The notes under the pieces: generated by a model
What the model saw: only the letters and a program-made list of their open reading frames with translations
Databases searched by the model: none
What the model was told of the DNA's origin: nothing
Assembly (NCBI RefSeq): GCF_002224125.1
Contig: NZ_NCSM01000018.1
Location: 372,001-436,000 of the forward strand
DNA length: 64,000 nucleotides
Source of the DNA: Streptomyces sp. NBS 14/10
Lineage (GTDB): Bacteria; Actinomycetota; Actinomycetes; Streptomycetales; Streptomycetaceae
Reading direction: 5' to 3'
Shown: piece by piece, positions 9,064 through 17,529 of the stretch
Layout: each line of letters begins with the position of its first letter
Position numbering within the stretch: position 1 is the first letter of the stretch
Translations under genes and position numbers: made by a program

Positions 9064-10263
9064 TCACCCCGCCGATTCCGCGGTCGGCACGAACGCGGGC
9101 AGCGTCGCCTCGACGCTGAACCCGCCGTCGGAGCAGGGTCCGGTGCGCAGTGTGCCGTGCACAAGCTCGATGCGCTGCCGCAGCTGCGCGATCCCCAGGC
9201 CGGAGCCGGTACCGGCGAGGGCGCTGCGGGGGCTGCCGGTCGGGGGCGTGTTGTGGACCGTCAGCCGCACCTGTGCGTTGTCGTACGCCACGCGCACCCT
9301 CACCCGGGCGCCGGGAGCGTGCTTGCGTACGTTGGTCAGCGCCTCGCGCAGCACGCGGTAGGCGGTGCGCCCGACCACTGGTGAGGCCAGCGCCGGGTCG
9401 CCCTCCTCGATCAGCTCGGTCGGTATCCCCACCGCCATGGACTCGGCGACCAGGTCGGCGAAGCCCGCCACCGACGGCGTCCGGTCGCCCTCCGGCTCGG
9501 TGCGCAGAATGCCGACCAGGTCCCGTAGCTCCTCCAGCGCCTGGCAGCCCGCGGTGCGCAGTTCCTCCGCCGCCTGCCGGGTCGGCTCGTCCGGTGCCGT
9601 CACCCCGAGGGCGCCGGCCTGCAGCACCATCAGGCTCACTCGGTGGGTGACCACGTCGTGCATCTCACCGGCGAGCCGGGCGCGTTCCTCGGCGCGGGCC
9701 TGCTCGGCCAGCAGATGACGCTCCCGTTCGGCCCGCTCGGCGCGCTCGACCAGGGCCCGCACCAGCCTGCGGCGGGCGTCGAAGTACAGCGCCAGCAGCG
9801 GCCCGACCGCGGTACGCAGCAGCCCGATCGTCATATTCGTGGCGGACGGATCCCAGGGCCGCATGACGACGAGGGTGAAGGCGGCGAGCGCGAGGTACGC
9901 GGTCCGGCGGCGGTTCTGCTGGTAGAAGAGCGGACCGTAGGCGGCCACCGTGGTGGACAGGGGCGCCCATACGTTCCCCGGGTGGGCCGGTGTCAGCACG
10001 CCCGCCGGTGAGATCAGCAGGCTCATCGCGAGCGTGAACGCGCCGAGCACGCCGATGACGGTCAGCGGAGCGATACGGCGGACCGCGAGCGAGGCGCAGG
10101 CGAGCGCCTGCGCGCCCAGCGTGACCCAGGCGAGCGTGCCGGGGTGTTCGGGCCACCAGGTGGCGCCGACCAGCGTCAGGCCGGTGTCGACGAGCACGAA
10201 CGCGGCCGCGACGATCACATCCACGGCGAGCCGGTGCCGGCAGTGCCACGGTCCGTCGGTCAT
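9064..10263 (-). CDS. Orphan NarL-type sensor histidine kinase
   Basis: This 399-residue membrane kinase would autophosphorylate on a histidine and pass phosphate to a NarL-type response regulator. Four to six hydrophobic segments fill the first 165 residues. A DHp domain of the HisKA_3 class follows, with the phospho-acceptor in EMHDVVTHRVS (His202), and then a HATPase domain with REALTNVRKHAPGA and GSGLGIAQLRQR. ATG 10263 is chosen over an upstream in-frame start at 10314 because GGTGAG precedes it. No response regulator is adjacent. A truncated ABC transporter gene lies about 760 bases to the right beyond the YceI gene; kinase, regulator and ABC genes often travel together, so a deletion may have removed the partner. 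Confidence 0.88.
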   Translation of the reverse strand: MTDGPWHCRHRLAVDVIVAAAFVLVDTGLTLVGATWWPEHPGTLAWVTLGAQALACASLAVRRIAPLTVIGVLGAFTLAMSLLISPAGVLTPAHPGNVWAPLSTTVAAYGPLFYQQNRRRTAYLALAAFTLVVMRPWDPSATNMTIGLLRTAVGPLLALYFDARRRLVRALVERAERAERERHLLAEQARAEERARLAGEMHDVVTHRVSLMVLQAGALGVTAPDEPTRQAAEELRTAGCQALEELRDLVGILRTEPEGDRTPSVAGFADLVAESMAVGIPTELIEEGDPALASPVVGRTAYRVLREALTNVRKHAPGARVRVRVAYDNAQVRLTVHNTPPTGSPRSALAGTGSGLGIAQLRQRIELVHGTLRTGPCSDGGFSVEATLPAFVPTAESAG

Positions 10264-10441
10264 GACGCTCACCGTAGGACATCCGGCTCGCGGCCCCGTT
10301 CCGGTCGGCGGCACCGGATACTTCCGCCTCGGCGGACCCTACGAAAGTCGTATGCCGTGCATCGCGGGCCAGCCCTTCGTCGGCCGAGGAACCGACCGCT
10401 CGCCCTGCCGCGCGGTGTGCCCGCCGCCGTGGAATGGGGGC

Positions 10442-10957
10442 ATGGATGCGACAGGCGACACCACAACGACGACTCCCCGGCTCGGCCGCTACACGATCGA
10501 CACAGCCAAATCGTCCATCTCGTTCAAGAGCAGACACCTCTTCGGCCTGCTGCCGGTGCGCGGCACCTTCGCGATCCGCGGCGGCACCGTCGAGGTGGCC
10601 GAGCCGGTCTCCGGGTCGCGTGTGCACGCGGAGGTCGACGCGGCGAGTTTCCGTACGAACCATGCCCGGCGGGACGCCGCCGTACGGTCGGTGGCATTCC
10701 TGGACACCGACCGACACCCGCTGATCACGTTCGCCGCCGACCACGTGGACACCACCACGGTCTCCGGCACGCTCACCGCATGCGGACTCTCCCGGCCGGC
10801 GGACCTGTCGATCGTGCGCTCCGAGGTGCTGGCGGATGCCTTCACCGTCCGTGCCACCACGCGGGTCGACCGCACCGCGTTCGGTGTGACGGCGGCCCGT
10901 GGCATGGCCGGGCGCCATCTCAATCTGACGTTGGAGATCCGTTGCGTCCGCAGCTGA
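10442..10957 (+). CDS. YceI family protein
   Basis: This 171-residue protein has the YceI lipocalin-like fold, which binds isoprenoid or other amphipathic lipids. The characteristic opening GRYTIDTAKSSISFKSRHLFG is followed by VRGTFAIRGG, SFRTNHARRDAAVRSVAFLD and HPLITF. No signal peptide is visible, so a cytoplasmic location is likely, as for many actinobacterial members. ATG 10442 follows AATGGGGG. It is divergent from the sensor kinase (178 bases between starts) and is followed by short tandem repeats and an ABC gene remnant. Physiological role unknown. Confidence 0.88.
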   Translation: MDATGDTTTTTPRLGRYTIDTAKSSISFKSRHLFGLLPVRGTFAIRGGTVEVAEPVSGSRVHAEVDAASFRTNHARRDAAVRSVAFLDTDRHPLITFAADHVDTTTVSGTLTACGLSRPADLSIVRSEVLADAFTVRATTRVDRTAFGVTAARGMAGRHLNLTLEIRCVRS

Positions 10958-10995
10958 CACCGGAGCAGCTGACGCCCGGGCACCTGACACCGGGG
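10951..10995 (+). repeat. Three 15-bp tandem repeats
   Basis: Units beginning CAGCTGACACCGGAG, CAGCTGACGCCCGGG and CACCTGACACCGGGG are contiguous and overlap the end of the YceI gene. They probably arose by slippage. No function is suggested. Confidence 0.6.
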
Positions 10996-11023
10996 GCCGC
11001 GCGCCGAGCGACCGGAGACCGCC

Positions 11024-11152
11024 ATGGCTGACGCGGTCGTGGTGGAGGGCCTGCACAAGCGGTACGGCGCGGTGCGGGCGGTGCGCGGGGTGAGCTTCGC
11101 CATCGAGCACGGGGAGATCTTCGCGCTGCTCGGCCGCAACGGGGCGGGCACG
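11024..11152 (+). pseudogene. ABC transporter ATPase, truncated at Walker A
   Basis: The frame opens like a normal ABC ATPase: an N-terminal VVVEGLHKRYGAVRAVRGVSF, then GEIFALLGRNGAG, which is most of the Walker A loop. After GAG the lysine, the rest of Walker A and the whole remainder of the domain are missing; the reading frame instead runs into sequence antisense to the M20 peptidase. The protein cannot bind ATP, so this is a deletion remnant. The break lies about 15 bases from the end of the peptidase gene, so the deletion or insertion endpoint is very sharp. Confidence 0.85.
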
Positions 11153-11167
11153 TGCTGTCGGGCGCGC

Positions 11168-12373
11168 TCAGCCCCGCCGTGGCCGCGCCAGCCGTCCCAG
11201 CAGCCCCGCGACCAGCGCCGTCTGGGCGGGCACGGTGTCGGGGTAGATGAATTCGCCCTGGGCGTGGGCGCCGTCTCCGACCGCGCCCATGCCGCACAGC
11301 ACCGGCAGCCCGAGGGCGGCGACGAAGTTGGCGTCGCTGGCGCCGCCGACCGCGGTGTCGGACAGTTCGCGGCCCTGTTCACGGGCGACCTCACGGGCGA
11401 GGTCGAGGAGCGGGGCGGAGGCGGCGTTGAGGGTCATCGGCGGCCGGTTCCAGTCCCGGACGATCTCGATGTTCACGCGGGGGTCGCTGACCTCGATGGC
11501 GTCGAACTCGGCGTCGACGCGGTCCTGTTCCTCCTGGCTGGTCACCCGGATGTCGATGCCCGCGGTGGCCCGGCCGGCGACGACATTGGTGGCGCTGCCG
11601 CCCTTGATGAGCCCGGTGTTGACCGTCGTACCCCGCTCAGGGGCGGCCACGGCCGCGGCGGCGAGGACGAACTCGGACAGCGCGGTGATCGCGCTCGCCC
11701 CGTCCTGAGGCGCGAGCCCGGCGTGCGCCTCGACGCCGGTGGCGATGACCTGGAAGATCCCGGAGCCCTTACGGGCGGTCTTGACCGCGCCGTGCGCGGT
11801 GGGCTCCAGCACCAGCGTCACATCGGCCTTCCACGCGACCTCCTCGATCACCGGACGGGAGGAGAGGGAGCCGATCTCCTCGTCGCCGTTGAAGAGGAAC
11901 GTGACGGTGGGGGCGGGCACACCGCTCTCCCGGGCGAGCTTCAGGGCCCAGATGCCCTGGGCCAGCCCCGTCTTCATGTCGAAGATGCCGGGCCCGCTGA
12001 GCTTCTCCCGACCGTCCCCGTCCCCGTCCCCGTCCCCGTCGCCTTCCGTCTCCGGCTGCTTCCATCCGGCGAGCGTGCCGGTCGGCCATACGGTGTCGTA
12101 GTGGCCGACGAGCGCGACATGCCCGGGGCCGGTGCCGGTGTAGGTCAGGGTGAGGGTGTCTCCGCACTCGCCGCCGGGGTAGCGGTGTTCGTGGTCGGGC
12201 TGCCCGAGCCGGTGGACGGTCAGTTCGCGCAGGCGGTCCAGGCCCGCGGCGAGGCCGGGGAGGTCGTAGCTGCTGGTCTCCTGGTGGACGAGGGCCAGGA
12301 TGTCGGTGACGATCTCCGACGAGACCTCCTGGGCCCGGGCGGTGAGGGCGGCGACAGCGTGCGATGCGGTCAT
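11168..12373 (-). CDS. M20 family metallopeptidase (carboxypeptidase G2-like)
   Basis: This 401-residue zinc hydrolase belongs to the M20/ArgE/DapE/CPG2 family, which cleaves C-terminal glutamate or related amides. Metal and catalytic motifs are visible in order: GHYDTVWPTG (His, Asp), GPGIFDMKTG, FNGDEEIGS (catalytic Glu pair) and LEPT. The dimerisation lid follows with GVEAHAG, then GGASDANFVA and, near the end, GEFIYPD. A run of five Gly-Asp pairs (about residue 110) is an unusual surface loop. The neighbour is an AbgT-type transporter 35 bases upstream on the same strand, so the pair probably imports and hydrolyses p-aminobenzoyl-glutamate or a similar acyl-glutamate. ATG 12373 gives the normal N-terminus. 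Confidence 0.9.
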   Translation of the reverse strand: MTASHAVAALTARAQEVSSEIVTDILALVHQETSSYDLPGLAAGLDRLRELTVHRLGQPDHEHRYPGGECGDTLTLTYTGTGPGHVALVGHYDTVWPTGTLAGWKQPETEGDGDGDGDGDGREKLSGPGIFDMKTGLAQGIWALKLARESGVPAPTVTFLFNGDEEIGSLSSRPVIEEVAWKADVTLVLEPTAHGAVKTARKGSGIFQVIATGVEAHAGLAPQDGASAITALSEFVLAAAAVAAPERGTTVNTGLIKGGSATNVVAGRATAGIDIRVTSQEEQDRVDAEFDAIEVSDPRVNIEIVRDWNRPPMTLNAASAPLLDLAREVAREQGRELSDTAVGGASDANFVAALGLPVLCGMGAVGDGAHAQGEFIYPDTVPAQTALVAGLLGRLARPRRG

Positions 12374-12408
12374 GATCGACTTTCTCGTGTGTTGGTTGCG
12401 GGGTGCGG

Positions 12409-13962
12409 TCAGCCGACGCCGAAGGGCAGGCCCAGCAGGTACCAGGCCACGAAGAACGCGACCCAGGCGACCCATACGACGGCGGCGATCGGGATGGTGA
12501 AGGAGGCCAGGGTGCCGATGCCGGCGGACTTGCGGTGCTGCTGGATGAAACCGAGGGCCATCGCGAAGTACGGGCTCATCGGGGTGACGCAGTTGGTGAC
12601 CGAGTCGGCGACGCGGTAGACGGCCTGGGTCGTCTCGGGCTCGATCCCGACGAGCATCAGCATGGGTACGAGGACGGGGGCGGCCAGGGCCCACAGTGCG
12701 GAGCCGCTGGTGATGACGAGGTTCATGAAGGTGATCAGCACGGCGATGCCGACCAGCACGGTCCAGCCGCTCAGATCCAGGTCCTTCAGGGTCTCCGCGC
12801 CCTTGATGGCGAGGATGTTGCCGATGTTCGTCCACTTGAAGTACGCGAGGAACTGGGAGATCGCGAAGAACAGGACGAGGATCGGGGCGTAGCTGCGGGC
12901 GCCCTCGACCAGCGCGTCGACGATGTCGCGGGCGGCGCGGAACGTTCCGGTCATCCGGCCGTAGACCCAGCCGAGCAGGGAGAAGAACACGCACAGCACG
13001 AACGACATGCCCGTGATCACCGGGGATTCGATCAGGGAGCCGCCGGGGCCGCGCAGCGGTGAGGACGCCGGGATCATGGCCACCGCCAGGAGTGCGACGA
13101 AGCCCAGCGCGACCAGCCCGGTCACCCGCAGCGCACGGCGCTGCTCCGGGGCGACCTCGACCGCCTTCAGCTCGGCGGCGCTCAGGGCGGTGACCGGCTC
13201 GTCGGAGTCCAGGTCCGAGCGCTTGGCGATGACCTTGTCGACGACGAGTGTGATCACCAGGGCGACCAGGACCGAGGAGGCGAGCCCGAAGAAGTAGTTC
13301 GCGACCGGGGTGACGGTGTACTGCGGGTCGATGGTGTGGGCGGCGGCGGTGGAGATCGACGACAGGAGGACATCGGTGGTGGTGAGGGACGGCGAGGCGT
13401 CGTAGCCGGCGGAGATGGAGACGTACGCGACGATGCAGCCGAGCACCGGGCTGCGGCCCGCCGCGCGGTAGATGAGCGCCCCGAGCGGGATGAGGGTGAC
13501 GTATGCGGCGTCGCCCGCGACATGGGCGACCATCGCCGTCATCGACAGCGCGAAGGTCAGGTACTTGCCGGGCACCCGGGCGACCATGCGGCGCAGCAGG
13601 GTCGTGAACAGCCCGCTCGCCTCGGCGACGGCGATGCCGAAACCCACGATGAGGATCGTGCCGAGCGGCGGGAAGGTCGCGAAGTTGTCGACGGCCCCCT
13701 CGACCATCGTCGTGACTCCTGCCTTGCTGAGCAGGCTCTGCACCTTGATGGTCTCGTGCGTCCCGGGGTGCGCGGCGCTGACGTCGGCCGCCGCCAGCAC
13801 GGCGCTGAGGACGGCGACGACCCCCGCGAGGATCCAGAACAGCCAGAAGGGGTTGGGGAGTTTGTTGCCGACCTTCTCGATCGCCGCGAAACCGCGGAAC
13901 GCGGCGCGCAGGACTCTCGAGGGGGGCTCGGTCGGCTGGGGTTCGGTCGCGGTGGCACTCAT
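12409..13962 (-). CDS. abgT: AbgT family transporter
   Basis: This 517-residue membrane protein has the AbgT family pattern: N-terminal VGNKLPNPFWLFWILAG, two hairpin regions, GSALWALAAPVLVPMLM and SVTNCVTPMSPYF near the C-terminus. E. coli AbgT takes up p-aminobenzoyl-glutamate; other members export sulfonamides. ATG 13962 follows GAAGAGG by 5 bases; a start at 14004 lacks this. The M20 peptidase gene lies 35 bases downstream and is probably cotranscribed, which favours a catabolic uptake role. It diverges from an Lrp-type regulator, the likely controller. Confidence 0.9.
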   Translation of the reverse strand: MSATATEPQPTEPPSRVLRAAFRGFAAIEKVGNKLPNPFWLFWILAGVVAVLSAVLAAADVSAAHPGTHETIKVQSLLSKAGVTTMVEGAVDNFATFPPLGTILIVGFGIAVAEASGLFTTLLRRMVARVPGKYLTFALSMTAMVAHVAGDAAYVTLIPLGALIYRAAGRSPVLGCIVAYVSISAGYDASPSLTTTDVLLSSISTAAAHTIDPQYTVTPVANYFFGLASSVLVALVITLVVDKVIAKRSDLDSDEPVTALSAAELKAVEVAPEQRRALRVTGLVALGFVALLAVAMIPASSPLRGPGGSLIESPVITGMSFVLCVFFSLLGWVYGRMTGTFRAARDIVDALVEGARSYAPILVLFFAISQFLAYFKWTNIGNILAIKGAETLKDLDLSGWTVLVGIAVLITFMNLVITSGSALWALAAPVLVPMLMLVGIEPETTQAVYRVADSVTNCVTPMSPYFAMALGFIQQHRKSAGIGTLASFTIPIAAVVWVAWVAFFVAWYLLGLPFGVG

Positions 13963-14016
13963 GGGTACCTCTTCGTGCGATTCGGGGACGTTCCCGCGAA
14001 TCATGACAGCGGGATG

Positions 14017-14027
14017 AGAGATTCTCT
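14017..14027. promoter_or_regulatory. Short palindrome in abgT/Lrp divergent region
   Basis: AGAGATTCTCT is a perfect 11-bp dyad between the two divergent starts (13962 and 14090). It is a candidate site for the Lrp-type regulator. The assignment is speculative. Confidence 0.3.
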
Positions 14028-14089
14028 ATGCCTTGGATGTAACGTTGGGATTAATCGGCACCGCAGGGTGCGCCTTAAGGTGGGGAAAC

Positions 14090-15115
14090 ATGACTCGCCC
14101 TCTGCTCGACGAGCTCGACCGGCGCCTCATCGGGGCACTGCACCTGGCGCCCCGGGCCACCTGGGACGACATCGGCGCGATCCTGTCCGCCGACGCCAGC
14201 ACCCTCAAGCGCCGCTTCGACCGGCTGCACGAGGCCCGGATGGTCCGCGCGATCGGGCAGGCCGACTGGGGCATGCACTCCACGGCGATGCCGGTCCACG
14301 TACTCCTGGACATCACCGGCGAGACCCCGCTCGCCGTCCTCGACCGGCTCCGCACACTCCCCCATCTGCAGCTCCTGGCGCAGATCTCCGGGGACTACCC
14401 GCTCTACGCCGTCGTCCACGCCCCTTCCGAGGCGGCCACCAGCGAGGCGATCGACCGGATGTTCTCGATCTCCGGCGTCCGGCGCGTCAACGCCCTGCCC
14501 GCGCTCAGCACCCTGCGCCGGGGCATCACCTGGGACCCGCAGTTCCTGACCGACACCGAACGCGCCGACCTGCTGAAGCTGACCGGCGCCCGACCGGAAG
14601 GCACGGCGACCGCGACACCCCCCGCCAAACTCCTCAGCGAGGCCGAACGCACCGTCGTCGCCCAGCTGATGCGGGACAGCCGGGCATCCTCCGCGAGCAT
14701 CGCCCGGACCGCGGGCCTCGCCCCCTCCACCGCGCACCGTGTCGTACGCCGGGTGCTCGACGAGCGCTGGGTCAAGCCGCGCCTGGAGGTCGTATCGGAA
14801 TGGCTCGGCTTCCAGACCCCGTTCATACTGCGCCTGCGGGTCGCCCCCGGCGAGACCCCCGACGTCATGCACCGCATCGACCAGCTCCCCCAGACCCGGC
14901 TAGCCGCCCACGTCGCCAGCGACATGTCCGTCCTGTGCACCGGCCTGGTCACCGACCGCTCGGCCCTGGCGGCCTTCATCGACAACGAACTGGCCAAGAT
15001 CTCCGGCATCCTCGCCGTCAGCGTCGACGTCATGCTGGCCGAGCCTCGGCGCTACTGGCTGGACCGGGACCGGACATCGGGACTCGGGGAGTTCCACGCA
15101 CCGGCACTGCTCTGA
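14090..15115 (+). CDS. Lrp/AsnC family regulator, duplicated two-unit form
   Basis: This 341-residue protein contains two AsnC-type units in tandem, each with a helix-turn-helix and a RAM-like ligand domain. The first HTH lies near LDELDRRLIGALHLAPRATWDDIGAILSAD and the second near LSEAERTVVAQLMRDSRASSASIARTAGLAPSTAHR. Standard Lrp proteins are about 150 residues, so this is the fused double form common in actinomycetes. ATG 14090 follows GGGG. It is divergent from abgT with 127 bases between starts and probably controls the transporter and peptidase in response to an amino acid or acyl-amino acid. Confidence 0.88.
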   Translation: MTRPLLDELDRRLIGALHLAPRATWDDIGAILSADASTLKRRFDRLHEARMVRAIGQADWGMHSTAMPVHVLLDITGETPLAVLDRLRTLPHLQLLAQISGDYPLYAVVHAPSEAATSEAIDRMFSISGVRRVNALPALSTLRRGITWDPQFLTDTERADLLKLTGARPEGTATATPPAKLLSEAERTVVAQLMRDSRASSASIARTAGLAPSTAHRVVRRVLDERWVKPRLEVVSEWLGFQTPFILRLRVAPGETPDVMHRIDQLPQTRLAAHVASDMSVLCTGLVTDRSALAAFIDNELAKISGILAVSVDVMLAEPRRYWLDRDRTSGLGEFHAPALL

Positions 15116-15148
15116 ATCGCTGGGCGCTCAGGGCACCCCGTAGCGGGG

Positions 15149-15670
15149 TCAGGCCAAGGGCGGGATGTCGACGTCCGACTCGGCGTGCATGACGAAGTCG
15201 TCGGCCAGCCGGCGGAAGAGCCCGGCGAGCTGCCCCAGGTCCTCGGGCGACCATTCCGCCAGCGCCACCGCCATGCCCCGGCGGCTGGCTTCCCGGATGC
15301 GCTCGACCGCGGCCAGGCCGGCGTCGGTGAGCTGCACGCGCTGGGCGCGCCGGTCGTCCGGATCCGGGATACGGATCACATAGCCGGCCCGCTCCAACTG
15401 CCCCAGCTGCCTGGTGACATGGGACGCCTCCACCGACAGCCGGACCGCCAGCACCCCCGGGCGCAGCGGCTCGCTCTCGGCGATGAACCGCAGGATCGCC
15501 ACGGCGGCCCGGTCCAGGGACAGTCCGGCCAGGGCCATCAGCCGCTCATGCTGCCGGGCCCGGCCGGCCAGGTAGGTGATGCGCGTCAGGGCGCGCTCGA
15601 TCGCGATCACGTCCGTCGAGACGGGTTCACCTGCGGATGACGGTGATGGCGGCGATGGCGGTGTGGACAT
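15149..15670 (-). CDS. MarR family regulator
   Basis: This 173-residue winged-helix repressor has the MarR signature: an N-terminal helix pair, AVRLSVEASHVTRQLGQLERAGYVIRI as recognition helix and wing entry, and DPDDRRAQRVQLTDAG in the wing. The ligand is unknown. It diverges from an MFS efflux gene, and three near-palindromic operators occupy the region between them, the first 20 bases from this start. It is therefore very probably the repressor of the exporter and of itself. It ends convergent with the Lrp-type gene. Confidence 0.92.
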   Translation of the reverse strand: MSTPPSPPSPSSAGEPVSTDVIAIERALTRITYLAGRARQHERLMALAGLSLDRAAVAILRFIAESEPLRPGVLAVRLSVEASHVTRQLGQLERAGYVIRIPDPDDRRAQRVQLTDAGLAAVERIREASRRGMAVALAEWSPEDLGQLAGLFRRLADDFVMHAESDVDIPPLA

Positions 15671-15690
15671 GCGGCCACCGTAACAGCTAA

Positions 15691-15763
15691 TTGCCTAAGT
15701 CAAGTAAATCGGGAAAGGTTGCTTGACTCAAGTAACTCCTTCATGCTTGCCTGAGTCAAGCAA
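15691..15763. promoter_or_regulatory. Three MarR-type operators spaced exactly 28 bp
   Basis: TTGCCTAAGTCAAGTAA (15691-15707), TTGCTTGACTCAAGTAA (15719-15735) and TTGCCTGAGTCAAGCAA (15747-15763) are variants of the palindrome TTGCTTGAcTCAAGCAA. Successive copies start 28 bp apart. They lie between the divergent MarR and MFS genes, as expected for a MarR repressor controlling both. Confidence 0.85.
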
Positions 15764-15953
15764 GTCAGCTCACGGCATCCCGGCAGAGCCGTGGGCACCC
15801 GGACCGGGGCCACCGAGAGCGGAGAGGGTCCCGATACGCGCCGAACCCGTGGGGACGGGGACCGGCGCGATCCCCGGGCCCGGCGGCCGGAACCCCCTGT
15901 CCGCCGCCGGGCCCGGCAACACTGGCACATCCCCTCCGAAAGTGAGCCCCGCC

Positions 15954-17450
15954 ATGTCCGACACCCTTGCCCGACCCGCCGCCGGGGGTTCCGCCCCGCC
16001 GAGGCCGAACGCCGTGGTGGCGGTGCTGGCCCTCGCCGGGATCGTGGTCTCGCTGATGCAGACCCTGGTGATCCCGATCGTCCCCAAGCTGCCGACGTAC
16101 CTCGACGCCTCGCCGTCGGACGCCACCTGGGCGGTCACCGCCACGCTGCTCGCCGCCGCCGTCGCCACACCGGTCGTCGGCCGCCTCGGCGATATGTTCG
16201 GCAAGCGCCGCATGCTGCTGCTCAGCCTCGTACTGCTGGTGGCCGGATCGGTCGTCTGCGCGCTGAGCGAGTCCCTGGTCCCGATGATCGTCGGGCGCAC
16301 CCTCCAGGGCCTGGCGGCAGCCGTCGTACCGCTCGGCATCAGCATCATGCGCGACGAGCTGCCGCCCGAGCGGCTGGCCGGCTCCACCGCGCTGATGAGC
16401 GCTTCCCTCGGTGTCGGCGGCGCCCTCGGCCTGCCCACCGCCGCGTTCATCGCCGACCGCTACGACTGGCACGTGCTGTTCTGGGCCTCGGCCGCCCTCG
16501 CGGCCGCCGCCCTCGCGGCCGTCGCGACGGTCGTACCCGAGTCGAAGGTGCGTACCGGCGGCCGGTTCGACCTGGTCGGCTCGCTCGGCCTGTCGGCCGG
16601 TCTGGTGTCCCTGCTGCTGGCCGTCTCCAAGGGCGCCGACTGGGGCTGGACCAGCGCCACCACCCTCGGCCTGTTCGCCGCCGCCGTCGTCGTGCTGCTC
16701 TCCTGGGGAGCGTACGAGCTGCGCGCCCGGCAGCCGCTGGTCGATCTGCGCACCACCGCCCGCCGCCAGGTGCTCTTCACCAACCTCGCCTCGGTCGCGC
16801 TCGGCTTCTCGATGTTCGCGATGTCCCTGGTCCTGCCGCAGCTGCTCCAGCTGCCCGAGCAGACCGGCTACGGCCTCGGCAAGTCCATGCTCACCGTCGG
16901 CCTGGTGCTGGCCCCGCAGGGCCTGGTCATGATGGCCATGTCCGCCGTGTCGGCGGGCATCACCAAGGCCAAGGGCCCGAAGGTGACGCTGATGATCGGC
17001 GCGCTGATCGTGGCCGCCGGCTACGGGCTGAACATCGTGCTGATGTCCGAGGTCTGGCACCTGGTCCTGGTGTCCTGCGTCATCGGTGGCGGCGTCGGCT
17101 TCACGTACGGCGCGCTGCCCGCCCTGATCATGGGCGCCGTCCCGGCTTCCGAGACCGCGGCCGCCAACAGCCTCAACGCCCTGATGCGCTCCCTGGGCAC
17201 CTCGTTCGCCAGCGCCGTCTCCGGCGTCATCCTGGCCCAGATGACCACCGACTTCCACGGCCACGCCCTGACCTCCGAGAACGGATTCAAGGTGGTCATG
17301 GCCATCGGCGCCGGGGCCGCCCTCCTCGCCTTCGCTCTCGCCACCTTCCTGCCGCGCCGGAAGGCAGCCGACGCGCAGGGGGCGCCCGCGGCCGCGGGGC
17401 CGGACGAGTCGGCCGACGAGTCGGCGGAGGCATTGGGGACGGCGTCGTAA
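15954..17450 (+). CDS. MFS drug efflux transporter (DHA2 type)
   Basis: This 498-residue membrane protein has about 14 hydrophobic segments, typical of the DHA2 drug:proton antiporters. Motif A is seen as GRLGDMFGKRRML and motif C-like glycines in LGVGGALGLPTAAFI. The substrate is unknown. ATG 15954 gives the standard N-terminus; the open frame extends upstream through the operator region without a ribosome site. It is controlled most likely by the divergent MarR gene. The C-terminal tail is rich in Asp, Glu and Ala. A strong inverted repeat follows the stop. Confidence 0.9.
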   Translation: MSDTLARPAAGGSAPPRPNAVVAVLALAGIVVSLMQTLVIPIVPKLPTYLDASPSDATWAVTATLLAAAVATPVVGRLGDMFGKRRMLLLSLVLLVAGSVVCALSESLVPMIVGRTLQGLAAAVVPLGISIMRDELPPERLAGSTALMSASLGVGGALGLPTAAFIADRYDWHVLFWASAALAAAALAAVATVVPESKVRTGGRFDLVGSLGLSAGLVSLLLAVSKGADWGWTSATTLGLFAAAVVVLLSWGAYELRARQPLVDLRTTARRQVLFTNLASVALGFSMFAMSLVLPQLLQLPEQTGYGLGKSMLTVGLVLAPQGLVMMAMSAVSAGITKAKGPKVTLMIGALIVAAGYGLNIVLMSEVWHLVLVSCVIGGGVGFTYGALPALIMGAVPASETAAANSLNALMRSLGTSFASAVSGVILAQMTTDFHGHALTSENGFKVVMAIGAGAALLAFALATFLPRRKAADAQGAPAAAGPDESADESAEALGTAS

Positions 17451-17483
17451 CGCCCGTCCGCACAACGCAGCCCGCATAGCGCG

Positions 17484-17529
17484 ACCCCACCCGGGCGCGG
17501 CCGGTCAGCCGGTCTCGCCCGGGTGGGGT
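17484..17529. terminator. Bidirectional terminator hairpin
   Basis: Perfect 14-base arms ACCCCACCCGGGCG (17484-17497) and its complement (17516-17529) lie between the convergent MFS and membrane-protein genes. The hairpin overlaps the 3' end of the latter. Confidence 0.75.
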
